37,000 nt of DNA from Chromera velia (taxonomy: Eukaryota > Sar > Chromeraceae): contig JAHBMJ010000719.1 in NCBI GenBank assembly GCA_018398765.1, positions 5,001-42,000 of the forward strand, written 5' to 3'. The notes beneath the pieces are model-generated. The model searched no databases and was not told the origin of the DNA. It saw nothing but the letters and a program-made list of their open reading frames with translations. Both the position numbers and the translations under genes were made by a program. Each line of letters starts with the position of its first letter. The first letter of the stretch is position 1. Below are positions 7,665 to 16,426 of the stretch, piece by piece.

Positions 7665-10580
7665 CTAACATTCTTCAAGTAAGTCGTCTAGCATGTCTGG
7701 ACTCGCAGCTGCTGGATCTAGTGCTGGATTTGTGACAGGAACCCCCTCCCCTCCATTTGCAGCTGGCGAATCACCGGCGGAATTGGCAGACCCTGAAAGG
7801 ACCTCTCCACTCCTTGCAACCGGATTCTCCTTTACCCCCCCGTCCGTCTCTCCTGGAGGCTCTTTCTGTTTCTTGCAGTCCTTGCACCTATCACGCCTTC
7901 GCTTGTGCTCGCAAAGATTGGAACCCCCGCATTCCTTGCACCTGTCACGTCTTTTCCCATGGCTACACATGCTGGATCCTCCGCACTCTTTGCGCCTCTT
8001 TTGATGCTGACAAATACCTTTGCCTCCGCACTCTCTGCAATAGAAACGCTGCTTGCCATGTTGGCAAATCCGTGACCCACCACACTCCTTGCACTCATTG
8101 CACTTCTGACCATGCTTGCAAGGACGGGCCTGTTTGCACACATCACACCCCCTCCGCTCCTTCCCATGTTCGCATATCTTTAGCCCCTCACAATCCTTGC
8201 ACTTCCCACGCCTTCTCCCATGCTCACAAAGGCTAGAGCCTCCACACTCCTTGCACAACCTTCGTTCTTTTCTGTGCTCGCAAATGCTTGCACCCCCACA
8301 CTCCTTACACCTATCACGCCTCCGCCCATGCTCACACAGGCTGGATCCTCCGCACTCTTTGCACTCGTTGCGCCTCTTTTGGTGCTGACAGATACCTTTA
8401 CCCCCACACTCTCTACAATAGAAACGCTGCTTACCGTGCTCACAAATCCGCGATGCCCCACACTCCTTGCACTCACTGCGCTTCTGACCATGCTTGCAAA
8501 CGCGGGCCTCTCTGCACTCTTCACACTCCCTGCGCACTTTTCCGTGCTCGCACGTACTTGCACCCTCACAATCTCTGCACTTCCCGCGCCTTCTCCCATG
8601 CTCACAAAGGCTAGAGCCTCCACACTCCTTGCACAGCCTTCGCTCTTTTCCATGCTCGCAAATGCTTGCACCCCCACACTCCTTGCATCTATCACGTCTC
8701 CTTCCGTGCTCACACAGGCTCGAGCCTCCACACTCTTTGCACTCATTGCGGCGCTTTTGATGCTGACAGATACCTTTACCCCCGCACTCTCTACAATAGA
8801 AACGCTGCTTACCATGTTCACAAATTCTCGTTCCCCCACACTCTCTACACTGGTCACGACGACGATCGTGCTTACAAATACGGCCCCCTCCGCACTCTCT
8901 ACACCCACTGCGCTCCTTTCCGTGTTCGCAAATGCCTGACCCCCCACAATCTCGGCATCGATCACGTCTCTTTCCATGCTCGCATATACTCGACCCCCCA
9001 CACTCCTTGCACTCGTTTTTTCGTCGCCCGTGCTCGCAAAGACCTGCACCTCCACACTCCTTGCAATAAAAACTCTGCTTGCCATGAGGACACAGCCGTG
9101 ACCCTCCGCAATCCTTACACAGACTGCGATGCCGCCCATGCTGGCAGATGCTTGCCCCTCCGCACTCCTTACACACCCATCGGCGGTGCCCGTGCTCGCA
9201 AATGCTTGCACCCCCACAGTCTTTGCACTGGCTGCGGATGCGATCGTGCTCGCATATGCCAGTGCCTCGGCAATCTTTGCACTCGTTGCGCCGACGTCCG
9301 TGCTCGCAAATACTAGACCCCCCACACAGTTTGCACAGGCAGCGCTCTTTGCCGTGTTCACACAGACCTGAACCCCCGCACACCTTGCACCGATACTTAT
9401 GCTTTCCATGAACGCACAAACCTGACCCTCCACAGTCTTTGCAATAAACGCGGCGGCGACCATGCTCGCAAATACCTGAACCTCTACAGTCCTTGCACAC
9501 TGATCGAACTCGCCCATGGGGGCACCTGTCTGCACGCACGGCAACAGTCCAAACACCCTCGCAATCCGTGCAGAGACAGGGGCTTTCTCTGCCGTGAGGG
9601 CACACGGCATCTCCAGGATGAGGCGCATCGACAACGGCTTCGAGACGGCGGCGCTGGGTGACTGGGAGGGACCCCGATCTGGCGGCGCCGTTTTGGGATT
9701 CGGGCCTGCTCTCTGATTGTCTCTGCCTCTTCCTTTTCCCCTGCGATACCCGTCCCGACGCCACCTCTCCTGATACCCCCCCTGCTTGCCCTCTCTCCTC
9801 TACCTCCCCGGCCTGACGAGAGGCAACCAGGGAGGAGGGAAGAAGGAGCGCCTGCCACTGGTTCGGTTGGGTCACTGACGCACTGGTGGCAAGGGGAAAA
9901 TTCAATGGCAGTTGGAGCCCAGGCACAGGTAGGGGCAGGTTCACTTGAGTGAATGCGTTTGGGTTCTGTGCCTGGGAGAGGGGTCCAGTCAGTCCCGCAG
10001 AAGAGGACATGGCTGCTGAAGAAGAAGAAGAAGGAGAAGACACAGCAAGGGAGGGGGGATGTGGGAGGACTTGGGAGGTTGCGCTCAGCCGTGACGTCTG
10101 GTGTTTGGATCCAGACTTCCTCCTCCCCCCTCTGTCGCCCTGCTGGGCCGATCCCTGTATCGACTGCGGGACGGCACTACTGCTTTGAACACCCCCGTCT
10201 CCTCCCTCGAAAAAATTGTGTATCAGACGGCAGTCTAAACTGACCACGTCCCCCCACATTGCCGAGAGCTCAAAGCATTGGCCCTCACAGATGCGAATTT
10301 TTCGCAGCCCGTTTCCGGGCCCTGGTTCCCACACACTGACAATCGGAGAATTCATCTCTGCAATCACAAAACGAAACTGCAAGTCTGTCCAACCCCGTAA
10401 ATCCAAGTCTACCCGAGGAGATCCCCATGAGAGAACACCATCCACTGCACCCTCACACCTCAGGGTGATCCCTCCCTCCACATTCCACATTCCCAGTTCG
10501 GGACAGTTTCCAATCACTAAAAGATGCTGGTTTGCCCTTGCTATCGGGCATCTGATCCTGAAAGTGACGCACGCCGACAT
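7665..10580 (-). CDS. CBM20 starch-binding domain fused to 32 tandem CxxH-x6-CxxC repeats
   Basis: A single open exon of 971 aa from ATG at 10580 to a stop at 7665-7667. The frame is open 25 codons further upstream, but there is no earlier ATG. Residues 3-105 form a CBM20-like starch-binding domain: VTFRIRC strand, VIGNCPELGMW (W32), W52, W64 and VWEPGPGN (W84), the aromatic pattern used to bind alpha-glucan. Residues about 120-325 are Ser/Pro/Gln-rich and disordered, with basic patches (GKRKRQRQ, QRRR) that could be nuclear localisation signals. Residues 327-907 are 32 tandem 18-residue units of consensus CEHGRRRDRCKECGGSSL, that is C-x2-H-x6-C-x2-C-x5, very likely metal-binding. The tail (908-971) is Ala/Pro/Gly-rich and ends acidic. 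No enzymatic domain is visible. Chromerids store starch-like glucan, so a role at glucan granules or in sugar-linked regulation is possible but unproven. Confidence 0.85.
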   Translation of the reverse strand: MSACVTFRIRCPIARANQHLLVIGNCPELGMWNVEGGITLRCEGAVDGVLSWGSPRVDLDLRGWTDLQFRFVIAEMNSPIVSVWEPGPGNGLRKIRICEGQCFELSAMWGDVVSLDCRLIHNFFEGGDGGVQSSSAVPQSIQGSAQQGDRGGRRKSGSKHQTSRLSATSQVLPHPPSLAVSSPSSSSSAAMSSSAGLTGPLSQAQNPNAFTQVNLPLPVPGLQLPLNFPLATSASVTQPNQWQALLLPSSLVASRQAGEVEERGQAGGVSGEVASGRVSQGKRKRQRQSESRPESQNGAARSGSLPVTQRRRLEAVVDAPHPGDAVCPHGRESPCLCTDCEGVWTVAVRADRCPHGRVRSVCKDCRGSGICEHGRRRVYCKDCGGSGLCVHGKHKYRCKVCGGSGLCEHGKERCLCKLCGGSSICEHGRRRNECKDCRGTGICEHDRIRSQCKDCGGASICEHGHRRWVCKECGGASICQHGRHRSLCKDCGGSRLCPHGKQSFYCKECGGAGLCEHGRRKNECKECGGSSICEHGKRRDRCRDCGGSGICEHGKERSGCRECGGGRICKHDRRRDQCRECGGTRICEHGKQRFYCRECGGKGICQHQKRRNECKECGGSSLCEHGRRRDRCKECGGASICEHGKERRLCKECGGSSLCEHGRRRGKCRDCEGASTCEHGKVRRECEECREARVCKHGQKRSECKECGASRICEHGKQRFYCRECGGKGICQHQKRRNECKECGGSSLCEHGRRRDRCKECGGASICEHRKERRLCKECGGSSLCEHGRRRGKCKDCEGLKICEHGKERRGCDVCKQARPCKHGQKCNECKECGGSRICQHGKQRFYCRECGGKGICQHQKRRKECGGSSMCSHGKRRDRCKECGGSNLCEHKRRRDRCKDCKKQKEPPGETDGGVKENPVARSGEVLSGSANSAGDSPAANGGEGVPVTNPALDPAAASPDMLDDLLEEC
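7860..9602 (-). repeat. Array of 54-bp repeats encoding Cys/His units, with a 378-bp higher-order period
   Basis: Thirty-two units encode the C-x2-H-x6-C-x2-C motif. Seven consecutive units (15-21, 8822-8445) are repeated as units 22-28 (8444-8067) and begin again at unit 29. The marker TAGAAACGCT on the plus strand recurs at 8041, 8419 and 8797, exactly 378 bp apart. The first unit is atypical, with a longer spacer. Unit 30 has lost three residues including one Cys. Confidence 0.93.
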
Positions 10581-11817
10581 TGCTTTGAACAACAGCCAAG
10601 CAGCGCGAAGGGGAGTTTCTTTCACTGAGGCGGAAAGAGAATTGGACTCAAGCAAATTCAGGAAACAATGCCAAGATGCCTCAACTCCACATCCTTGCGC
10701 TCACAACTTGCAGCAGCTTCGATCACGTTCAGCAGCGTTGTCTCCGTGGTTCAAGCTGCAGGGTCAGACCAGATTCGTCAGGAAAATAGAATGTCAGGTG
10801 GACCTTTCTCAAACCCTCAACGGTACGAATGAAGGTTGGAATCAAGGAAATTGTGCGCGACTGTCTCAAAATCACTCCCCAAAGCAGATTCGAAACAGTT
10901 CGAGAATTCTCGAGACATCTCGAGACCATTCGAGACCTTGCAGACAGACCGACTCGAAGATGAACCCGCGTCGGATCGGTGCACGCGGCCCGGGACCGAG
11001 CGCCCGGCCCGAAAAGGCCGCGGCCGTGGCACACTGGCACCGAAAACGGCGAAAAGGCCGTGGCACCTCATGGCACCTCCCCGAGCATAACCACTGAAAC
11101 ATGCAGAAAGAGGCAGAAAACAAAGATAAGAGGAAGATGAGAGGAAGATCAGAAGAAGATTAGAGGAAGCTGGAAGCGCCATGCAATCAAAACAACACAG
11201 TGCGATCGAAGTCTGATCACCAGACATTGCGAGATGTTATGAGATGCTGGGTTAGACTTTCTAGAGTGGCCCTTTTTAGCACCGCGGCTGCACCACGGGG
11301 CTGCGCCGTAGTTCTTTCTCGGCCCCTCCGCGGCGGCGCCCCCCTTCGTTTGGGACATGGTAGGATATGGCCCCATATACCCTAAAAAACGGTTTCTACA
11401 AAATTTTTTTTAAGGTGTTCTAATGATGAATTTGATGAATTACTCATCAATTTGGTTTAACTAACCTCAGAAAAGGTAAGAATCGGAACAATCATACCAT
11501 GGTTCCCACCCTTTCTTCCAAGTTTTACAACCGCGGCGCGCTGTGGTATGCCCTTCGGATGCTCCGCGGTGCTCGGTACTGCTCCGCGATACCGTAGCGT
11601 TTGACCGGAAATGCCGCGGTGTCTAGAAAGCCTATGCTGGTTAGAATCAACACTGCATATACGATATTAATACATATAGACTAACGTATACCACCAATCA
11701 ATTTTAAAATTATTAGGCAAACACCAATATCAGCAGGCTAGTATAGGCTAGTAATAGCATTAATCAGTTACAATGAGTACCTAAAAAGCTGACTGTAGAC
11801 ACTTGTTGATTCTGTTT
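10581..11817. other. Intergenic region upstream of the CBM20 gene
   Basis: This should hold the promoter and 5' UTR of the minus-strand CBM20 gene. It contains a cluster of TCGAGA motifs including the palindrome TCGAGAATTCTCGA (10900-10913), AGAGGAAGAT purine repeats (about 11120-11175), and GC-rich patches with several CCGCGG sites (about 11280-11345 and 11530-11625). No coding sequence is supported. Confidence 0.55.
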
Positions 11818-12042
11818 GTAGCATTGTAGAGGTTAGAGTGTGACTATGATAAGCATTTATGTCAGGACTGCATCTACGGTGGGCGCGGCGTCAAGCGCAC
11901 CATACAGTATGCATGCAGAATTAATGGTGCTCGCATACAGTCAATAGCAAGTCATCTGTTGTTTAGCTTGAACCCAAGAGATTGCAGTAGTAACTTTGTA
12001 TGACAGAACTTTAATCTTATGAGCCCCGTACGCTACCCGACG
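11818..12042 (+). repeat. Left LTR
   Basis: 225 bp, 96% identical to the right LTR, with all nine differences being transitions. It starts GTAGCATTGT and ends CTACCCGACG, and includes a TATGCATGCA palindrome-like stretch. Confidence 0.9.
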
Positions 12043-12060
12043 TGGTAGCAGAGCAGAGTT
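12043..12060 (+). other. Primer-binding site (initiator tRNA-Met type)
   Basis: TGGTAGCAGAGCAGAGTT abuts the left LTR with no spacer. The first 11 bases are the exact complement of the eukaryotic initiator tRNA-Met 3' end with CCA. The following bases continue as the complement of a T-stem and T-loop (through TCGA at 12059-12062). Confidence 0.85.
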
Positions 12061-12211
12061 CGACCATGGACTGCTGCTCTTCTGTTAAATCTTGATACGA
12101 GACGACTCTCTGTATGGATCGAACAACAGTTGTCAGCCTGTCTTCTGCACCAAAGAGAATTCTTTTGTGTGCGTAGATTATGAGCCTTGGAAGTTCTTAT
12201 GCTTCAGAAAA

Positions 12212-12931
12212 ATGGTAGGACAGAAAGGGAAAGGGGCCGAAAAGTTGGTGGCAGTTGCCTCTGTGATCGATATTGCCGACAAACTTCGCAACGTCTTGGT
12301 CGGTGCGGTCAAGGAGAAGGGCAACGCTGTTGATGTGGATCTCTCAGAGCTTGCAGAAGAGTTGAGACCCTGGCTGTTCTCTGCTGCGATGCCTTGCACA
12401 GAGGGAGAGAAGCCTGAAAAGAGAGAAAGAGAGCCGCAAGAGGTAGAAACGAAGGGAAAAAAGAAAAGAAAAGCAAGAAGAGCCTCCCAATTCTCCGTAA
12501 AGCAATGGTTGCAGCATTCCGCCGCTGCCCAGCTCGATGACAGTTCTGAAGAAGTCTTTGAGGAGAGAGGAAGAGAAGAGAAAGAGTCACAGCCTGTTCT
12601 GCCTGCAGGTTTGCCTACGGGTGCATTTCCAGAGGTGAAGCCAAAGACGTCGTTTGACTTCAGTTTCAGCTCTCCAATGATGGCTTTGGACGGAGGGGAT
12701 GGACAAATTACAACAACAGCAGCAGATGATCCATATCCCATGATGATTGGACACATCCAGCAGAAGAGAAAAGGAAAAGCAGAGAGGATGAGGGAGAAGA
12801 GGAGAAGGAAAAGGGAAACAAAGAGTGAGAAGAGACACCAGGCCGAGCTCTATTCGATCAGACAGGAGCGTATTCAGTCAGGGATTTTGTTTGAGCACTT
12901 AGGGTGGCTGCACGAGGAGACGAGGGGTTAA
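12212..12931 (+). CDS. LTR-element ORF1, Lys/Arg/Glu-rich protein of unknown function
   Basis: A 239-aa frame from the first in-frame ATG (12212). The frame is open from 12092 without an ATG. It has a short helical N-terminal half (VIDIADKLRNVLVGAV, LSELAEELRPWLF), a basic patch (KGKKKRKARRAS, about residues 79-90), an acidic Glu-rich stretch, and a strongly basic coiled C-terminus (KRKGKAERMREKRRRKRE). It sits inside the LTR element where gag would be. No CCHC knuckle or known gag fold is recognised, so 'gag-like' is only positional. It may equally be a captured host gene fragment. Confidence 0.45.
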   Translation: MVGQKGKGAEKLVAVASVIDIADKLRNVLVGAVKEKGNAVDVDLSELAEELRPWLFSAAMPCTEGEKPEKREREPQEVETKGKKKRKARRASQFSVKQWLQHSAAAQLDDSSEEVFEERGREEKESQPVLPAGLPTGAFPEVKPKTSFDFSFSSPMMALDGGDGQITTTAADDPYPMMIGHIQQKRKGKAERMREKRRRKRETKSEKRHQAELYSIRQERIQSGILFEHLGWLHEETRG

Positions 12932-13276
12932 ACTTTCGGCAACCAAGTCATGCCGAGAGTGGACCTATTCCAGTTCCGCTCTGTTCGGCAATCCGATCAG
13001 CATATCACTCCTCAAGGTGGAGAAGACCCAGAGAGAACAGCAGTCCTCAAAGGGAGGAGAAGGAGGAAAGAAGCACGAAGGGAAAGAAAGAGGGGTGCGG
13101 AGTAGAGAGCAGTAAGAAGAGTTACCGAGGGGGTGGGTGTCACTGAGTAGCTCCGCGATGCGTCTGCTAACTTCAGTCCTGAATAGGTGCAGGTGGGAGA
13201 GGATCGCGCGATCAAAAGTGAAATATCAGGTGCTGCGTCATCAGCCTGTCTCTCTCCGCAACGAGACAGCGACGCA

Positions 13277-13885
13277 ATGGGAAGAGAGAGGAGTGGGATG
13301 TTGTCAACTGAATCCACCGTGAGTCAAGTACAGTTCGACGATGACAATCTCTGTTGCCCCAGGCTGGAGATGGTGCAAGGAAGTGAGGAAGAGAGGAACG
13401 TTGTGAAAGAGATTGGGGTAGGAGAAGGAGAAGTGGAGAGGAAAGGTGGAATGTCGAAGCCTGCCAAGTTGCTAGTCAACCCCATTGACGTTCAGTCACA
13501 GGAGGTAGGCAGAGGCTATGGAAGGAAGGAAGTGAAAGAACAGAAAGTGAAGGAATCGGTGGCAGTCAAAGGTGATGGAGGCAAAAGGTGGGAACTTAGG
13601 CCCAAGCCAATGAAGAAACAAAAAATGAAACAGGAGAAGGAGAAGGCTCGTATAGAGAAACTCGAGGCCAAGAGTCTCAGACGAAAGCGTGAGATGATGC
13701 TAACGCATTCTTCCTGGCAGGTGTTCATGCTGCTGCCTCAGGAGGGAGACAGCGAAGCAGTACTACTCTACAAAGAGAAGAAGAGGGAGTATTGGAAAGA
13801 GGTTGGTCGACTGGCACGAGCGGGTATTCCAGAAATGATTCAAGGCCTCCCAGTACCAGTGAAGCCTGCAGAAATAGAGAATTAA
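13277..13885 (+). CDS. LTR-element ORF2, charged protein of unknown function
   Basis: A 202-aa frame from ATG at 13277 (open from 13187 without an ATG). It is Glu/Lys/Gly-rich, with a coiled basic segment (KQKMKQEKEKARIEKLEAK, about residues 115-133) and a better-structured C-terminus containing SSWQVFMLLP, EYWKEVGRLARAGIP and a Pro/Val tail. Nothing marks it as polymerase or integrase. A TGCTAAC branch-point-like sequence at about 13164-13170, followed by AG at 13185-13186, could mean ORF1 and ORF2 are exons of one transcript. I found no donor that keeps frame, so this is unproven. Confidence 0.4.
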   Translation: MGRERSGMLSTESTVSQVQFDDDNLCCPRLEMVQGSEEERNVVKEIGVGEGEVERKGGMSKPAKLLVNPIDVQSQEVGRGYGRKEVKEQKVKESVAVKGDGGKRWELRPKPMKKQKMKQEKEKARIEKLEAKSLRRKREMMLTHSSWQVFMLLPQEGDSEAVLLYKEKKREYWKEVGRLARAGIPEMIQGLPVPVKPAEIEN

Positions 13886-14277
13886 GGCTTCATGATCGTT
13901 TGAGCCCGGGCTTTGTCGTATGCTCGTTTGCTTTAGTTTGTCCGTCTACATTTTACTTCACCTCGTTATGACGTATCTGGTTCGTTTTCTTTGCCTGTTC
14001 TTACCGGTGCAAGAAACATTATCTGTTGTCTTCTTTGATCGAGCTATCGGTTTCTGTTGAAAGAGCATTAATGGAAAGAGAGACCTCACACTCGCGTTTG
14101 GCTTGCACTTCATTTCTGTTTCTTTTGTCCGCTTGATCGTTCGGTGATCAATCTGTCAGCGTGTCTACCAGATTCTGTCAGCACCTGATCTTACGTTGTT
14201 TGCCCAGAGTTTTTTTACCCATCATGCGCGTCTTGGCACTAAGTCTTTTACGTGCTTAGACCGCGGGGACGTGGTCA

Positions 14278-14294
14278 GGAGGGAGGGGGCACGT
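14278..14294 (+). other. Internal copy of the polypurine tract
   Basis: GGAGGGAGGGGGCACGT is identical over 17 bp to the sequence at 15035-15051 that precedes the right LTR. It is a candidate second (central) plus-strand primer, or the scar of an internal duplication. Confidence 0.5.
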
Positions 14295-14358
14295 GGGTTC
14301 ATATGGGTGTGAGTGGTTCTCAGAGAGAGAAAGAACATGTGGCAAGAGGAGACAGAGA

Positions 14359-14426
14359 GGTGTGGATGGAAAGAAAGATAAAAGGGAATCAAGGTGTGGA
14401 TGGAAAGAAAGATGAAAGGGAATCAA
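14359..14426 (+). repeat. Two copies of a 34-bp tandem repeat
   Basis: GGTGTGGATGGAAAGAAAGA plus 14 more bases occurs at 14359 and again at 14393 with one or two mismatches, inside the 3' part of the LTR element. Confidence 0.8.
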
Positions 14427-14800
14427 GACGAGAAGCCATTGTAGTAACAAAAAGAAACAAACTGCAAAGAAAGGCGAGACGACAAAGGAGCGATGAGAGA
14501 ATTTGGATGGTTGTGTCAACCATGTGTGTGTTTCATGCTGGGCTGGCTGTCAGAACAATCATTCGCATCGATCATCGAATTCACGATCTTTGTCTTTGAG
14601 AAGAAAGACTGACTTCGATGCTATTTACACAAATGCTAACGGAAGAAGATGCTTCAACAGGAAAGGAACAAAGAAAAGAGAAAGACAGACAACTTTTTGC
14701 TGTCAGCGTAGTGTGATTGCAAGAAGAAGGCTGACACTCAGATCGATCGGAGAAGAGAGAAGACGAGAGTTGAAGTTAGGCAGACTTTGAGGTAACTGGG

Positions 14801-14875
14801 TTGGCTGTGGATAAACCAATCATACAATCCGCACATCTCCTGCACTGCTAAACTACAGGTTCGAGTCCTGTGAGC
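14801..14875 (+). other. tRNA-like fragment with perfect T-arm
   Basis: ACAGGTTCGAGTCCTGT (about 14855-14871) folds as a complete 5-bp T-stem with a 7-base loop, and contains the RNA polymerase III box B consensus GGTTCGAGTCC. A weak box A-like TGGCTGTGG lies 56 bases upstream. I cannot fold a convincing anticodon or acceptor stem, so this is at best a degraded tRNA or SINE-like remnant inside the LTR element. Confidence 0.25.
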
Positions 14876-15034
14876 AATTCTCAACTCTGCTCTTCATGTG
14901 ACAGAAGAGACCCCGCCTTAAGTTAACGGTTGTGAGCTTAATCAATAGCCAACACGATCCTTTGACTCTGTTCTGCTTAGCACTGTATATGGTATAACTG
15001 CCCCATGCGATTTAAGTGGTAGGGACGCCACTCT

Positions 15035-15046
15035 GGAGGGAGGGGG
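15035..15046 (+). other. Polypurine tract
   Basis: GGAGGGAGGGGG lies three bases (CAC) upstream of the right LTR, in the position expected for plus-strand priming. Confidence 0.75.
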
Positions 15047-15049
15047 CAC

Positions 15050-15274
15050 GTAGCATTGTGGAGGTTAGAGTATGACTATGACAAGCATTCGTGTCAGGAC
15101 TGCATCTACGGTGGGCGCGGCGTCAAGCGCACCATACAGTATGCATGCAGAATTAATGGTGCTCGCATGCAGTCAATAGCAAGTCATCTGTTATTTAGCT
15201 TGAACCCAAGAGATTGCAGTAGTGACTTTATATGACAGAACTTTAATCTTATGAGCCCCGTACGCTACCCGACG
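15050..15274 (+). repeat. Right LTR
   Basis: 225 bp, the same length as the left LTR, with nine transition differences. It is followed by GTTT, which matches the four bases before the left LTR. Confidence 0.9.
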
Positions 15275-15546
15275 GTTTTATGTTACGGCCTGCAGGGATA
15301 TACTGTTGTAACACATATTATTCTTAGTCTTGTTCACCGTTGGACAACTGATCGAGATGCGCTTCCCACCATTGGGCCCCAGGCTCAGGAGTCAGGACCG
15401 CCCAGGACCCTGTTTCATCTTACCCCTAGTCTTGCCCATATCAATTTGAACCCACTAGTACATTTTTTATTCTATGGTGAATCATTCGTGATTTTTACGC
15501 GTAGTTCTACCGCCGTTCTCACCATGTTACACAGCGACTGAATCAA

Positions 15547-16194
15547 TCAACCAGAGAGCACTACCACTACTGCATCATCTGCCTTGGCCTTTTCCAGCAA
15601 GGCACTCAACGCTGTGGTCCCCCCCTTCTGTGCACTCAGCCATGCAGAAGCTTTCCCTGCGAAGAGCTCCCACACCGCCTTCTGACTGCCGAATTTCGAT
15701 TCGAGAAACAAAATTGCCAACAGCGTCGCTCCCTCAGACTCAGACAAGCCGAGACCCATCACGATCTTCTCCAGGTCCTCCCGAGACAGGGCCATCAGTC
15801 GGAGCAGCTGCAAATAAATGGAGACATGTAGAAATTCTGCGAATGTGTATATCGGATAAACATCCGGAACCCGCATGAACAGTCCTCATGTGCAGTCATG
15901 CACCCTGCAGAAGTTCTGTTTATTATCAGAGGAATCAGAGGGAGTCAGGATGGTCATTTCATTTTCTCTTCAGGCGAAATCACGTGTACTATTCTTGGTG
16001 TCTGAGCCTGGGTGCCCAGTCAACAAGAGCTGCTGGTTTTATGATTTGCTGGGCAGGCTGAACACCATCAACACAAAAGGCCAGTGAAAGTTGACCGGAG
16101 GGTTGAGAGGAAAACAGCACTTCGAGGAACAAAGATAGAGGAAGGACAGAATGTGTTCCGTCCGAAGGACGAATCGAACGCTGTTGCACACACA

Positions 16195-16265
<71 letters not shown>

Positions 16266-16386
16266 ATACACGCATGCACACGAACGGACACACTCGCGCG
16301 TCCACAGACAAACGCAAAAGAACGCACACACAAGAAAGAAAGAAAGAACGAACGAACGAACGAACGAACGAACGAAAGAAAGAAAG

Positions 16387-16426
<40 letters not shown>

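Larger units (their letters stand above)
11818..15274 (+). mobile_element. Non-autonomous LTR retrotransposon (3.46 kb)
   Basis: Two 225-bp direct repeats (11818-12042 and 15050-15274, nine mismatches, no gaps) flank about 3 kb. Directly after the left LTR lies TGGTAGCAGAGCAGAG, complementary to the CTCTGCTACCA 3' end of eukaryotic initiator tRNA-Met: a primer-binding site. Three bases before the right LTR is a polypurine tract, GGAGGGAGGGGG. The element is flanked by GTTT on both sides (11814-11817 and 15275-15278), a possible 4-bp target duplication. The LTRs begin GTAGC and end near GCTAC rather than with the usual TG...CA. No reverse transcriptase, RNase H, integrase or protease motif is readable in any frame, so it would need enzymes in trans. 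It lies 272 bp beyond the stop codon of the VIT-vWA gene. Confidence 0.88.

Noticed and set aside
7860-9602. Possible CRISPR array
   Set aside because: The repeats are contiguous coding units without unique spacers, in a eukaryotic gene.
7860-9602. Assignment of the array to the EsV-1-7 motif family
   Set aside because: The Cys/His spacing is C-x2-H-x6-C-x2-C-x5, not C-x4-C-x16-C-x2-H.
7693-9858. Many plus- and minus-strand frames overlapping the Cys/His array
   Set aside because: The 54-bp repeat is a multiple of three and keeps all frames open. Only the minus frame with CBM20 and regular C/H spacing makes sense.
12092-12211. Upstream start for LTR-element ORF1
   Set aside because: The frame is open from 12092 but the first codon is TTG. 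The first in-frame ATG is at 12212.
15251-15541. A 96-codon plus-strand frame after the right LTR
   Set aside because: It begins inside the LTR, has no recognisable domain, and covers the short gap to the VIT-vWA stop codon.
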